A DNA stretch of 64,000 bases from Yeosuana sp043876835 (GCF_043876835.1 NZ_JBAWJZ010000003.1:310001-374000); one strand, 5' to 3'; positions 50,086 to 60,172 are shown, numbered from the stretch's first letter. Notes: generated from the letters alone by a model not told the origin. Numbers and translations are program-made.

Positions 50086-50687
50086 TGTTTAACGTTTTAA
50101 TAATAGGTGGTGGAGCAGCTGGTTTATCATGTGCTTTGGTTTTAGGTTCTGCAAAAAAAATAACAATTGCAGAAAACAAAAAAATTGGCATTATAACCCA
50201 TCAAAAAACATCGGATCTTCAAAATGCCTTGTTTAATAACGTACTTGGATTAACTCCAGGAACAACTGGCACATCTATTCTAAACGATGGAAAGAAACAA
50301 TTAGCCAATCTTTATCCGCATGTTGAACAAATTGATAACGAAAAGGTTTCTGAAATAATAAAGGTAGATAACAAGTTTCAAGTTAAAACCAACAAGAATT
50401 CATACAACGCCGACATTGTTATTATTGCAGTTGGTTATACTAATTTAATGACCATTAAAGGTTTAGAGACTTATATTGAAGCTCACCCAAGAGCCGCCAA
50501 AGAAAAAAATAGAATTTGGTTAAAAAACACCGATCATCTTATTGAAGACGGACTTTATGTTGCTGGCACTTTAGCCGGATGGAGAAGTCAATTCGCCATA
50601 GCTTCTGGTAGTGGAGCGCAGGTAGCTACTGATATTTTGACTTTGTGGAATGGTGGAAAGCACATAAAAGTGCATGATAAAATTTAA
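50085..50687 (+). CDS. mini FAD-dependent oxidoreductase (thioredoxin-reductase-like)
   Basis: 200 residues, only two thirds of a thioredoxin reductase. The FAD-binding loop GGGAAGLSCALVL (8-20), VIIAVGYTN and the C-terminal FAD motif DGLYVAGTLAGWRSQFAIASGSGAQVA are present. The NADPH-binding insert with its redox CxxC is absent, so classical disulfide reduction is not possible. It overlaps the small membrane-protein gene by one base and the convergent protease gene by four. Function unknown. Confidence 0.82.
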   Translation: MFNVLIIGGGAAGLSCALVLGSAKKITIAENKKIGIITHQKTSDLQNALFNNVLGLTPGTTGTSILNDGKKQLANLYPHVEQIDNEKVSEIIKVDNKFQVKTNKNSYNADIVIIAVGYTNLMTIKGLETYIEAHPRAAKEKNRIWLKNTDHLIEDGLYVAGTLAGWRSQFAIASGSGAQVATDILTLWNGGKHIKVHDKI

Positions 50688-52273
50688 TGTTGTTCACTTA
50701 ATTTAATCACCTCTTCAATCATGATATCCTTTTGATTGAAAATTTCTTCAAAAGCCCCATCACCATATAACTGGTCTCCTAAGGTTGCTTTTAAATACTG
50801 TTTCACTTCATCATGATAAGCAACAAATGTAATTTTTGATTCTGTTCTAGCATTTATAAAATCTTGAAAAGCAAACACCAAATCATCACCAACTTGAAAG
50901 TTATCAATAAAGTCTTGTTTGGTTATATCTTTATAAGAACTTCTATCCTTTTCTAGTTCTTCAAAAATAAAATTTCCTAAATAACCTCTTCTAAGTAAAA
51001 AACTTAAGGTTTCATTTTGCATGCCCCTATCAAGCGGTACAAAAACATCAGGAATAATACCTCCGCCACCATAAACAATTTTTCCTTTAGGTGTGGTATA
51101 CTTCAATGAATCTGCTACTTGCATTTTTGCAGAATCTAAAAGCTCACCACTTTCTAAACGCTCGTAGTAATCATCAAAATAATCTAGAACTCCTTTTTTA
51201 TAGGACCTTTGAATTGATCTTCCTGTTGGCGTATAATATCGAGATACTGTTAACCGAATGGCGCTACCATCGCCTAATTCCATTTCGCGTTGTACCAAAC
51301 CTTTTCCATAGGAACGTCTTCCAACTATAGTTCCTTTGTCATTATCTTGAAGTGCCCCTGCAACAATCTCACTTGCTGAAGCAGAATTTTCATTAATCAA
51401 TACAAAAACCTTTCCATTTTCAAAATCTCCTTTATTAGTGGCAAAGCTTTTTTCAATAGCTCCACTTTTGTTTTTAGTAAATAAAATAAGCTTACCTTTT
51501 TCTAAAAACTCATCAGCAATTTCTTCGGCAATACCAAGAAAACCTCCAGGATTATCCCTTAAGTCTAACACCATTTTAGTAGCCCCTAGTTTTAATAACT
51601 TTTGAATGCCTTTATTAAATTCTTTATAAGTTGTTTCTGCAAACCTATTCACTTTTATATATCCTAAATTATTGGTTAACATGTAGGCCGCATCTACACT
51701 TTTTATTGGAATATTTGATCGTTTTACTGTAAAATTTAAAAGTTTTGGTTCTCCCCTTCGGTACACTTTTAAATCTACTTTTGAATTTATTGGTCCTTTT
51801 AATTTTTTCACAATTTCACCATCATTCAAGTATTTTCCATAAAGAGAATCCCCGTTAGCCATGATGATTCTATCTCCTCCCTTAATTCCTGCTTTATCAC
51901 TAGGCCCACCTTCAACAGGTCTTATAACAGCAATTGAATCTTTGTACGTGTAAAAACTTACGCCAATACCTACAAAGTCGCCTTTCATGTTCTCAGCAAC
52001 TCGTTCCATATCTTCTTTAGGAATATAAACCGAGTGCGGATCTAAATTTTCTAAAATACCATTTACAGTAACATCTACAATACTATCCGTGTTTATATCA
52101 TCAACATAATCATAATCAATATAATCTATAAGCCTGTTTAGCTTATCCTTTTTACTATTGGTAGAAAACAGTCTATCGGGAGAATCCGTGAAATTTAATT
52201 TTCCGCCAATAAAAATCCCAATAGCTATCGCTATTCCAAATAATAAAGGCAAATATTTCTTTTCAATATTCAT
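50684..52273 (-). CDS. C-terminal processing peptidase, S41 family
   Basis: 529 residues. N-terminal hydrophobic signal/anchor (8-24), a PDZ domain (about 80-170, GPSDKAGIKGGDRI), then the S41 catalytic domain with the serine in NSASASEIVAGAL and the lysine in RSYGKGLVQ. Such periplasmic Ctp/Tsp proteases degrade or trim proteins from the C-terminus. It is co-transcribed with the dCMP deaminase gene (one-base overlap). Paralogues are common in Bacteroidota, so I give no symbol. Confidence 0.93.
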   Translation of the reverse strand: MNIEKKYLPLLFGIAIAIGIFIGGKLNFTDSPDRLFSTNSKKDKLNRLIDYIDYDYVDDINTDSIVDVTVNGILENLDPHSVYIPKEDMERVAENMKGDFVGIGVSFYTYKDSIAVIRPVEGGPSDKAGIKGGDRIIMANGDSLYGKYLNDGEIVKKLKGPINSKVDLKVYRRGEPKLLNFTVKRSNIPIKSVDAAYMLTNNLGYIKVNRFAETTYKEFNKGIQKLLKLGATKMVLDLRDNPGGFLGIAEEIADEFLEKGKLILFTKNKSGAIEKSFATNKGDFENGKVFVLINENSASASEIVAGALQDNDKGTIVGRRSYGKGLVQREMELGDGSAIRLTVSRYYTPTGRSIQRSYKKGVLDYFDDYYERLESGELLDSAKMQVADSLKYTTPKGKIVYGGGGIIPDVFVPLDRGMQNETLSFLLRRGYLGNFIFEELEKDRSSYKDITKQDFIDNFQVGDDLVFAFQDFINARTESKITFVAYHDEVKQYLKATLGDQLYGDGAFEEIFNQKDIMIEEVIKLSEQH

Positions 52274-52704
52274 TATACGTTTATATCTTCTATAAGCTTA
52301 AGTTCTATACCAGCCTTTTTTAAAAATTGTAAACCAGAATCGTCTTTATAAGTTTTTGAGTAAACAACTTTAACAATACCAGCTTGATGTATTAATTTAC
52401 TGCATTCTTTACAAGGTGATAAAGTTATATAAAGTGTAGCTCCCTTACATGATTGTGTGGAACCTGCCACTTTTAAAATAGCATTAGCTTCGGCGTGCAA
52501 TACGTACCATTTTGTATAACCTGCTTCGTCTTCACAAAAATTCTCAAAACCTGATGGCGTTCCATTATACCCATCAGAAATTATCATTTTGTCTTTTACT
52601 ATTAAAGCTCCAACTTGCTTTCTTTTACAATATGATAATTTCCCCCATTCTTCAGCAATTCTTAAGTAGGCTTTATCGTATCTAAGCTGTTTATCTTTTG
52701 ACAT
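52273..52704 (-). CDS. dCMP deaminase
   Basis: Deaminates dCMP to dUMP for thymidylate synthesis. 143 residues; the zinc motifs HAEANAI (His, Glu) and PCKECSKL (two Cys) are intact, and the N-terminus YDKAYLRIAEEWGKLSYCKRKQVGALIVKD is characteristic of the ComEB/dCMP deaminase family. It is the upstream gene of the pair with the S41 protease. A stem TGTGCCA / TGGCACA lies in its upstream region near 52726-52750. Confidence 0.92.
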   Translation of the reverse strand: MSKDKQLRYDKAYLRIAEEWGKLSYCKRKQVGALIVKDKMIISDGYNGTPSGFENFCEDEAGYTKWYVLHAEANAILKVAGSTQSCKGATLYITLSPCKECSKLIHQAGIVKVVYSKTYKDDSGLQFLKKAGIELKLIEDINV

Positions 52705-52931
52705 GTATTTTATTAAAATTATGGCGTGTGTGCCATTACTTTGTTTGGCACATCAGGCTTTTCACTATATATTTTTTATGTTATCAACCTATAATATCAC
52801 ATAAAATTAGGATTCCGTTACAATCCTTCACGCAAAATAATATAACGAAGATAATTGCTTGTAATTTTAATTACAATGCTAATTCGTTAAAGTTTTATGA
52901 AATTTAACTAAATAAACCTTTAATGACCTTA

Positions 52932-53525
52932 TTACAAGCCTAAAAAATCACTTTTGAGAATCATTGGAATAACAAGCCCAACTACAATTGCCGAAATTAC
53001 CACAATCCAGTCACGTTTAGAAAATCTAAATAATGTTTGAGTTAAAAAACCTAAAAACAAAACAGAAAACACAATAATAACTTGTGAAATTTCAATTCCT
53101 AAAGCAAATTCTACAAGTAAAGCCAATTTACTATCAGTCTTTCCAGCAAGCATATGAAACTCGCGTGCAAATCCCAAACCGTGAATTAATCCAAAAAATA
53201 AGGTCGAAAAAAACAGTACGCCAATTTTTTCCTTTTGAGCTCCTTTACCTGCAGTAAACACATTAAAAAGGGCTACAATTAAAATGGTTATTGGAATTAA
53301 AAACTCTATTAATTTCCCATCAACCCTAATAATATCATATGCCGCTAAAACCAATGACAAGGTATGTCCTAAGGTAAAAGTAGATACTAATAAAAGAACG
53401 TGTTTCCAATCTTTAAAAATATAAGGAACTGTTAAAACTATAAGGAATAAAACATGGTCATAGGCATTAATATCAAGTACATGATTAATACCATATTCTA
53501 CATGAAACCAGAAATTTTCAAGCAT
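52932..53525 (-). CDS. HupE/UreJ-family membrane protein
   Basis: 197 residues, six or seven helices. The family pattern is seen in HVLDINAYDHVLFLIVL, TLGHTLSLVLA and GLIHGLGFAREF with conserved His and Asp. HupE/UreJ proteins transport nickel in some bacteria; flavobacterial members lack nearby hydrogenase or urease genes, as here, so the substrate is open. Confidence 0.88.
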   Translation of the reverse strand: MLENFWFHVEYGINHVLDINAYDHVLFLIVLTVPYIFKDWKHVLLLVSTFTLGHTLSLVLAAYDIIRVDGKLIEFLIPITILIVALFNVFTAGKGAQKEKIGVLFFSTLFFGLIHGLGFAREFHMLAGKTDSKLALLVEFALGIEISQVIIVFSVLFLGFLTQTLFRFSKRDWIVVISAIVVGLVIPMILKSDFLGL

Positions 53526-53572
53526 ATTATTTGGGGTTAGAATTTTTCAAATATACAATTAATCACGATTTT

Positions 53573-54532
53573 TTATAATTGATTATTATATTTTTCGCCC
53601 AAATGTTTTAGCATTTCCTTTGTTATGTCTTGAAGTGAAAATTTATGTTTCCAGTTCCAATCTTCTCTGGCATTTGAATCATCGATGCTTTTTGGCCAGC
53701 TATCGGCAATAGCCTGTCTGAAATCTGGATTATAAGTTATTTTAAAGTCTGGGATTTCTTTCTTTATAGTTTCCGCTAACTCTTTTGGTGTAAAACTAAT
53801 GGCAGAAAGGTTGTATGAAGATCGTATTTTAACGTCCTTATCATCGGCACTCATAATATCAACCGTAGCTTTAATGGCATCGTCCATAAACATCATTGGA
53901 AGCGCCGTGTCTTCAGTTAAAAAACACTCATATTTTTTATCGGTTATAGCTTTATGATAAATTTCAACAGCATAATCTGTTGTACCACCTCCTGGCATTG
54001 TTTTCCAACTTATAATTCCTGGATAACGAACGCTTCTTATATCTACAGCATATTTGTTATGATAATATTCGCACCAACGTTCTCCTACTTGCTTTGTTAT
54101 ACCGTAAACCGTTGATGGTTCCATAACAGTAAATTGTGGGGTGTTTTCTTTTGGTGTTGTCGACCCGAAAACAGCAATACTTGAAGGCCAAAATACTTTT
54201 TGGATAAATTTCGCCTTAGCTAAATTTAACACATGAAATAATGAGTTCATATTTAAATCCCACGCTTTCATTGGGTATTTTTCTCCTGTAGCACTTAAAA
54301 TTGCTGCCATTAAATAAACAGTATTTATATGGTGTTTTTCTACGCAAACTTTAATAGCTGAATAATCTTGTGCATCTACAATTTCAAATATTCCTGAATT
54401 AACAATCTCTAAATTGGTATAACTTATATCGCTCGCAATTACGTTTTTATCTCCATAAATTTCTCTTAATTTAAAAGTCAATTCAGAACCTATTTGCCCG
54501 CATGCACCAATAATTAATATTTTAGGAGTCAT
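53573..54532 (-). CDS. L-threonine 3-dehydrogenase, short-chain epimerase-like type
   Basis: Oxidises L-threonine to 2-amino-3-oxobutyrate with NAD. 319 residues. The NAD loop GACGQIG (9-15), the substrate region WPSSIAVFG, the catalytic YGITK and RYPGIISWKTMPGGGTTDYAVEI correspond closely to the short-chain enzymes known from Flavobacterium and Cytophaga, as far as I remember them. UDP-sugar epimerases are the alternative but less fitting. It is transcribed alone, 47 bp before the HupE-like gene. Confidence 0.9.
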   Translation of the reverse strand: MTPKILIIGACGQIGSELTFKLREIYGDKNVIASDISYTNLEIVNSGIFEIVDAQDYSAIKVCVEKHHINTVYLMAAILSATGEKYPMKAWDLNMNSLFHVLNLAKAKFIQKVFWPSSIAVFGSTTPKENTPQFTVMEPSTVYGITKQVGERWCEYYHNKYAVDIRSVRYPGIISWKTMPGGGTTDYAVEIYHKAITDKKYECFLTEDTALPMMFMDDAIKATVDIMSADDKDVKIRSSYNLSAISFTPKELAETIKKEIPDFKITYNPDFRQAIADSWPKSIDDSNAREDWNWKHKFSLQDITKEMLKHLGEKYNNQL

Positions 54533-54652
54533 TAATTTATGTTTTTATAAGAATCCCTCAAAATTAAAAAGATTTTATTGATGATTTTATATTATAATGA
54601 AAAATATTAAAAAGTCATTGAATATAATTTAAAAAATAATATTGTGTTCTAT

Positions 54653-54660
54653 TATATTTG
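54653..54660 (+). promoter_or_regulatory. -7 promoter element of the lipoprotein/propeller operon
   Basis: TATATTTG matches TAnnTTTG exactly, 25 bp before the ATG at 54686. Confidence 0.45.
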
Positions 54661-54685
54661 TAATGTTCACAAAAATTTAAAATTA

Positions 54686-55201
54686 ATGAGATCACTTCTT
54701 CTGAGTATTATTTGCCTATTTTTTTCTTTGTTATCTTGTAATCAAAAGAAGGAAAATGATGTTCCAATTCAGGTTACTGTACCAACAAAAAAAATCACAG
54801 AGAGTGATATCTCAAAACTCAAATTTTTAGAATATGGTTTAGATATTAAAACTGAAAAAGCTATTGAGTCTTGGGAAAAATATAAAGAACTTGAAGATAT
54901 AACGGCGAAACTTAAAAAAGGTGATTTAACTTTTTTTAAAGATAATAGTGAAGCTATAAAAACATTTTTAAAAGAATTTAAAGAAAAAATTCCTGATACG
55001 CTTAACACGCCTTCTGTTGAAGCCAGAGTAACTGCTTTAGAAACTAAACTTTACAAACTTGAAAGCTTAGCTAATTTATCAACAACTACTAAAGAAGAAT
55101 TAAGTTTTACTATTAAAGAATTTTTGGAGTCTCTTTCTAATTTAAATTTACAAATGAACAAAAAGCTTGAAAAAGATTCGCAAGATTCTAATATTCAATA
55201 A
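54686..55201 (+). CDS. hypothetical coiled-coil lipoprotein
   Basis: 172 residues from the ATG at 54686; the longer frame starts in the promoter region and is rejected. The signal peptide ends in lipobox LLSC (Cys19). The rest is highly charged (Lys/Glu/Leu) and helical, with heptad-like segments at about 65-110 and 115-165. No family is recognised. It lies 5 bp before the T9SS beta-propeller gene, so the two are probably co-expressed. Confidence 0.75.
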   Translation: MRSLLLSIICLFFSLLSCNQKKENDVPIQVTVPTKKITESDISKLKFLEYGLDIKTEKAIESWEKYKELEDITAKLKKGDLTFFKDNSEAIKTFLKEFKEKIPDTLNTPSVEARVTALETKLYKLESLANLSTTTKEELSFTIKEFLESLSNLNLQMNKKLEKDSQDSNIQ

Positions 55202-55206
55202 AATAA

Positions 55207-58200
55207 ATGAAAAAACTATTACTAATACCAGTTTTTTTCTTAACAATAACTTTACAAGCTCAATTTAACCAAGATGCTCCATGGATGGAAAAAATCAATT
55301 CCAAAATGGCTAAATCTTCAACTACAATTACCTTTAAAGATGTTGTTGGTGCTTTTGATTCGTATTGGGAAACCAGAAATAAAAATGTAAAAGGAAGTGG
55401 ATATAAACCCTTTAAAAGATGGGAAACACATTGGAAGAATTTTGTAAAACCAGACGGAACTTTACCTACTTCTGCGGAATTATGGGACACATGGATATCT
55501 TCTACACAATCTAAACTATCTCAAACAAGCGCCGATTTAAGTAACTGGCAACCAGTTGGACCATTTGAACACACCAATACTGGTTCTTGGTCGGCTGGTC
55601 AAGGGCGGATTAATGCTATTATTGTTGACCCAAATACACCAACTACATATTATACCGGAGCTCCAGCAGGGGGCATCTGGAAATCAATAAACTCTGGGTT
55701 AACTTGGACACCTTTATCTGATGATTTACCTCAAATTGGTGTTTCTGGTATAGCAATTGACTCTTCAAATTCAAACATCATTTATATTGCAACTGGAGAT
55801 GATGATGCAGATAATTCTTATAGCGTAGGTGTAATGAAATCTATTGATAGTGGAGCAACATGGAACACAACTGGGTTAAACACAAGTAACTCACCAACAT
55901 CAATGAATGATATTTATATTCATCCTGCAAACTCTAATATTTTATGGGTTGCTACTAATAATGGCGTTTACAAAACTATTGATAGTGGAGTTACCTGGTC
56001 GAACACCAATGGTTTACAAGGTTTAAATATTAAAGACATCAAATTAAAACCGGGAGATCCAAACACAATATATGCTGTTTCTGAAAACACCTTTTATGTT
56101 TCAACAGATGGAGGCAACTCGTTTTCTGTTTCTGGAACCGGATTGCCCGCATCGTCTGGAAGATTGGTTATCGATGTTACTATTGACAACAGCAGTGTGG
56201 TCTATGTGTTAAGTTCTGCTACAGATAACTCATTTCAAGGCCTTTATAAATCTGTTGATTCAGGTATTAACTTTTATAAAAAAGATGCAACCGTTCCCGC
56301 AACTATTGAAGGTTATGATGACAATCTTTTTGACAAGAGTTCGCAATCGTGGTTCGATATGGCTTTGGCAGTTTCAAATACCAATGAAGATGAAGTTTAT
56401 GTGGGCGTTTTAAATATCTGGAAATCTACAAACGGTGGGACATCATTTACAAAACTAAACAATTGGTCATCACCAGAATCCGCTTCATACACGCATGCAG
56501 ATATTCATTTATTACGGTTTTTTAATGGAACTTTGTTTGCTGGAACTGACGGTGGTTTTTATAAATCAACAAATGGAGGAACAACTTTTACTGATTTAAC
56601 TTCTGGATTACAAATTGGACAGTTTTACCGAGTTGCTGTTTCAAAACAATCATCAAATAAAATGGTAGGTGGTTTGCAAGATAATGGAGGTTATGCACTT
56701 AACAATAATATTTGGCAAAATTATTATGGAGCTGATGGCATAGATACTGCCATTAATCCTGGTAATTCAAATTTAATGTATGGCTTTATACAAAATGGTG
56801 CTGCATTGTGTATATCATCAGAGTCTGGAGCTAATTTAAATATTTATATTAATGCCCCTGTAGCAGAAACAGGAACAAATGATGATGGAGGAAATTGGGT
56901 AACTCCTTTATCAATAAATCAAAATGGGGAATTATTTGCAGGTTATTCTCAACTATATACCTTATTTAATGGTGAATGGCAGCAAGTTTCAACCAATTTA
57001 GGGACAACAAATATTGATTTTTTAGAACTAGATGATTTAGACTCTAATGTCATTTATATAGCTGTTAATAATACTCTTAAAAAAAGTATTGATAAAGGAA
57101 TTACCTTTAATAATGCTAAAGTCTTTTCAGATGATATAACTTCTATTGAAGTAAACAATACCAATAACAACATTGTTTATGTAACTACCTCGGGTATATT
57201 TGGATCAGTTTACAAATCTACTGATGGTGGTTTTACTTTCACAAGTATTAACGGAAGCCTTCCTAATGTTACTAAAAACATTATAAAACATCAAGATTTT
57301 CATTCACAAAATCCATTATTTTTAGGAACTAGTTTAGGAGTTTATAGATATGATGATGCTATAGGAGATTGGGAATTATTTGATAATAATTTACCAACCG
57401 TTTCTGTAACTGATTTAGAAATAAATTTAAATGATGCAAATATAACAGCGGCAACCTATGGAAGAGGCATTTGGCAATCAAACCTTCCAACAGAGACTCT
57501 TTTAAATGAAATTAGTTTAGTTGAAATTCAAGGTGTAAACCAATCTATTTCTTGTAGTAGCTTAGATACTGCCAAAATTTTGGTTAAAAACTTAGGATCA
57601 AGCAACATCAATTCAATTAATATTGAAACACTCTTAAATGGTGTTACTGATAATACTATTTGGAATGGTACACTACCTCAAAATGAAACGACAATAATTA
57701 ATATCCCTAGTCTATTAATTTCAAGTTTAGGCAAACAAGAATTAAAGATTACCACCACCATAAATAATGACACGTTTGAATCTAACAACTCGTTAACAAG
57801 TGTTTTTTATGCAAATTCATCTGAAACTGTAAATGTTGTAAATGATTTTGAAACTGCTAATGATGAACTTATAACATTTAATGAAGCCGATGCTAGTTCA
57901 AGCTCAGGATATTGGGAAAGAGGGGTTCCAACAGGCATATTGCTTAATACAGCAACATCTGGAAGCAATGTCTACGCTACAAACCTAAGTGGAAATTATT
58001 CAGATAGCATGAAAAGCTACTTAATAACTAAGTGCTATAATTTATCTGTGCTCGCTAATCCCATTCTAAAATTTAATATGGCTTACGATCTTGAAGAAAA
58101 CTGGGATGTTATTTATGTACAATACTCTACAGATTCAGGCTTAAACTGGAATATTTTAGGAAGTGCCACCGACCTAAACTGGTATAATAGCGATAGAACA

Positions 58201-58671
58201 AATGCCAGTTCTGGAGCTTCTAACGACTGCTTTAATTGTCCCGGAGCACAATGGACAGGCTCAAACACAACAATTCAACAATACAGTTATAATTTGGCGC
58301 CTTTAAATAGTGAAACCAATATCATTTTTAGGTTTGTCTTTCAATCAGATGAATATGAAAACAGAGAAGGTGTAATTATAGATGATTTGGTTGTTGAAGG
58401 CTCTACACTTGCCACAAAAGATTTTGATAAAACCGATATTGCCATATACCCAAATCCGTCAAAAAACATTTTTAATATTAAAACTAAAACCTTATTTAAC
58501 TTTGATTTTAATGTTACGGATATCACTGGAAAGGTTGTTTTAAAAACCAAAAATATAAATGTTAAACACAACTTATATCAATTAGATATGAGTGAATTTT
58601 CAGCCGGTATTTATTTCTTGAACATTATTTCAAATGGAGGAAAATTATCCAAAAAACTGGTTTTAAATTAA
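55207..58671 (+). CDS. giant secreted beta-propeller protein with T9SS C-terminal sorting domain
   Basis: 1154 residues. Signal peptide ending LQAQ (about 19); residues 110-760 carry many BNR/sortilin-type repeats (SVDSGINFYK, STNGGTTFTDL, GGIWKSINSGLTWTP) that form one or two beta propellers; a CARDB-like/adhesion part and a jelly-roll-like segment (WERGVPTG, YSTDSGLNW) follow; the last 75 residues are a type A T9SS sorting domain (IYPNPSKNIFNI to GKLSKKLVLN). It should be exported through the type IX system and anchored or released at the surface. Sialidase activity is not implied, as catalytic residues are not evident. Confidence 0.9.
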   Translation: MKKLLLIPVFFLTITLQAQFNQDAPWMEKINSKMAKSSTTITFKDVVGAFDSYWETRNKNVKGSGYKPFKRWETHWKNFVKPDGTLPTSAELWDTWISSTQSKLSQTSADLSNWQPVGPFEHTNTGSWSAGQGRINAIIVDPNTPTTYYTGAPAGGIWKSINSGLTWTPLSDDLPQIGVSGIAIDSSNSNIIYIATGDDDADNSYSVGVMKSIDSGATWNTTGLNTSNSPTSMNDIYIHPANSNILWVATNNGVYKTIDSGVTWSNTNGLQGLNIKDIKLKPGDPNTIYAVSENTFYVSTDGGNSFSVSGTGLPASSGRLVIDVTIDNSSVVYVLSSATDNSFQGLYKSVDSGINFYKKDATVPATIEGYDDNLFDKSSQSWFDMALAVSNTNEDEVYVGVLNIWKSTNGGTSFTKLNNWSSPESASYTHADIHLLRFFNGTLFAGTDGGFYKSTNGGTTFTDLTSGLQIGQFYRVAVSKQSSNKMVGGLQDNGGYALNNNIWQNYYGADGIDTAINPGNSNLMYGFIQNGAALCISSESGANLNIYINAPVAETGTNDDGGNWVTPLSINQNGELFAGYSQLYTLFNGEWQQVSTNLGTTNIDFLELDDLDSNVIYIAVNNTLKKSIDKGITFNNAKVFSDDITSIEVNNTNNNIVYVTTSGIFGSVYKSTDGGFTFTSINGSLPNVTKNIIKHQDFHSQNPLFLGTSLGVYRYDDAIGDWELFDNNLPTVSVTDLEINLNDANITAATYGRGIWQSNLPTETLLNEISLVEIQGVNQSISCSSLDTAKILVKNLGSSNINSINIETLLNGVTDNTIWNGTLPQNETTIINIPSLLISSLGKQELKITTTINNDTFESNNSLTSVFYANSSETVNVVNDFETANDELITFNEADASSSSGYWERGVPTGILLNTATSGSNVYATNLSGNYSDSMKSYLITKCYNLSVLANPILKFNMAYDLEENWDVIYVQYSTDSGLNWNILGSATDLNWYNSDRTNASSGASNDCFNCPGAQWTGSNTTIQQYSYNLAPLNSETNIIFRFVFQSDEYENREGVIIDDLVVEGSTLATKDFDKTDIAIYPNPSKNIFNIKTKTLFNFDFNVTDITGKVVLKTKNINVKHNLYQLDMSEFSAGIYFLNIISNGGKLSKKLVLN

Positions 58672-58709
58672 TAAAGAAAAATGAGCAGATACCTTAAAAT
58701 TTGCTAAAT

Positions 58710-58750
58710 AAAAAAGGGCGTTTTCAAAATTTGAAAACGCCCTTTTTTAT
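58710..58750. terminator. bidirectional terminator after the propeller gene
   Basis: A-run plus GGGCGTTTTCAAA / TTTGAAAACGCCC plus T-run; a 19-bp stem with a single central base. Confidence 0.93.
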
Positions 58751-58764
58751 GAAATTGATAAACC

Positions 58765-59478
58765 TTATTGTTTTGATTGAGCTGCTTCAGCTTGAAGTAC
58801 TTGCTTTTGTCTTAACAATTCATTTTTTGTTAATTGAATCATATTAAAATTAGGAGCAGATTTTAATGCAGAATCTAAAATATCTACAGCGGCATCAATA
58901 TTTGCCTTCTTATCTTTATTGTAAGTCACTAACGCATTCATGTACATAAATGCCGATTTTAATGGCACTTGATAAGGCGTTTGTGTTTCATAAAATGCTT
59001 TAGTCATATCGTCCTTAGAATTTGCCAATCCATAAGCGATGTGTTTATCGGCTTCAGCTAAATTTTGAGTTTGTAAATTAAGTTCGGCCAATTCATATGC
59101 TATAAGTGCATTTGGATTTCTTTTAAACATTTCTTCAAAAAAACCAAGAGCCAACTTTGGCTGACCTAAAGATTTTAATGAAACGGCTTTCACCTGAATA
59201 GCAATATCAGAATCGTTTGCAATTTTATCAATTCCAATAGTATTTAAGGCCTGAGTATAGCTTCCTTCACTCATATAAATATAACCTAAGGTGTCTAATC
59301 TGGCTTGAGATGGCTCTAAAACATTTAAATGTGTTAATGCATTAATAATTCCTTGAACATCTCCTTGCTTTTTCATTTGCTTGTAGTAAGCGTCATAATG
59401 TTTTAATAAGTCAGAATTATTCTGAGCACTTAATTGAAAACTAGCAACTAATAAAATCAACACTAATAATCGTTTCAT
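58765..59478 (-). CDS. exported tetratricopeptide-repeat protein
   Basis: 237 residues from the ATG at 59478 (MKRLLVLILLVASFQLSAQ); the 18 codons before it are Phe/Asn-rich and lack family resemblance. After the signal peptide come several TPR-like helix pairs (ARLDTLGYIYMSEGSYTQALNTI, LKSLGQPKLALGFFEEMFKRNPNALIAYELAELNLQ). It is likely a periplasmic scaffold for protein-protein contacts. It is transcribed alone. Confidence 0.88.
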   Translation of the reverse strand: MKRLLVLILLVASFQLSAQNNSDLLKHYDAYYKQMKKQGDVQGIINALTHLNVLEPSQARLDTLGYIYMSEGSYTQALNTIGIDKIANDSDIAIQVKAVSLKSLGQPKLALGFFEEMFKRNPNALIAYELAELNLQTQNLAEADKHIAYGLANSKDDMTKAFYETQTPYQVPLKSAFMYMNALVTYNKDKKANIDAAVDILDSALKSAPNFNMIQLTKNELLRQKQVLQAEAAQSKQ

Positions 59479-59697
59479 TTTTTTATAATTTAAATTTATT
59501 TTGAACGCGATAAAACTATAAAAAATTAACATTTAATGTCATAAAAGAATGCTAATTATTTTACTTAAATATTTTTTATTAAAAAATAACACTATTTATC
59601 TATGCCTATAATTAATTTATCGTACATTTTTAGGAAATACAGTTTTAGGTAAACTCGAAAAAATTAATTATATTTAGTATTCTTAAATTCAAATATT

Positions 59698-60168
59698 ATG
59701 GGGATAAAAAGTTTTCTTGCCGCCAGACGAAATAAAAAAAAGACTATTGGTGATGCTCCTTTAACGGTTAGTGACTATATGACCAGAAATTTGGTGACTT
59801 TTAAGTCTAATCAGCCTATAGAAGAAGTTATTAACGCCATAATTAAACATCGTATATCTGGAGGTCCAGTAGTTAATGAAAAGAACGAATTAATTGGAGT
59901 TATCTCAGAAGGAGACTGTATAAAACAAATAAGTGAAAGCAGGTATTATAATATGCCAATGGGCAATAATACCGTTGAAAAATATATGGTTCAAAACGTT
60001 GAAACTATTGATGGAAACATGAATATTTTTGATGCTGCAAATAAATTTTTAGATTCAAAAAGACGTCGTTTCCCAATCATTGAAAACGGAAAGTTAGTGG
60101 GTCAAATAAGTCAAAAAGATATATTAAAAGCCGCTTTGGCTTTAAAAGGTTCTACCTGGAAAAAATAG
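59698..60168 (+). CDS. CBS-domain pair protein
   Basis: 156 residues with a basic N-terminal segment (IKSFLAARRNKKK) and two CBS domains (about 27-85, VSDYMTRNLVTFKSNQPIEEV; 95-150, VEKYMVQNVETIDGNMNIFDA). Stand-alone CBS pairs bind adenine nucleotides and regulate partners; none is obvious here. It converges on the next gene with a 4-bp gap. Confidence 0.9.
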   Translation: MGIKSFLAARRNKKKTIGDAPLTVSDYMTRNLVTFKSNQPIEEVINAIIKHRISGGPVVNEKNELIGVISEGDCIKQISESRYYNMPMGNNTVEKYMVQNVETIDGNMNIFDAANKFLDSKRRRFPIIENGKLVGQISQKDILKAALALKGSTWKK

Positions 60169-60172
60169 GAAA

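Noticed and set aside
52726..52750. TGTGCCA / TGGCACA hairpin upstream of the dCMP deaminase gene
   Set aside because: A real dyad of 7 bp with a 10-base loop, but without T-run or second copy; too little to call a terminator or operator.
52698..52907. 69-codon plus-strand frame upstream of the dCMP deaminase gene
   Set aside because: Low-complexity Phe/Ile/Cys translation of intergenic AT-rich DNA, no promoter match or conservation sign.
58341..58571. 76-codon minus-strand frame in the T9SS protein gene
   Set aside because: Antisense of the well-supported sorting domain.
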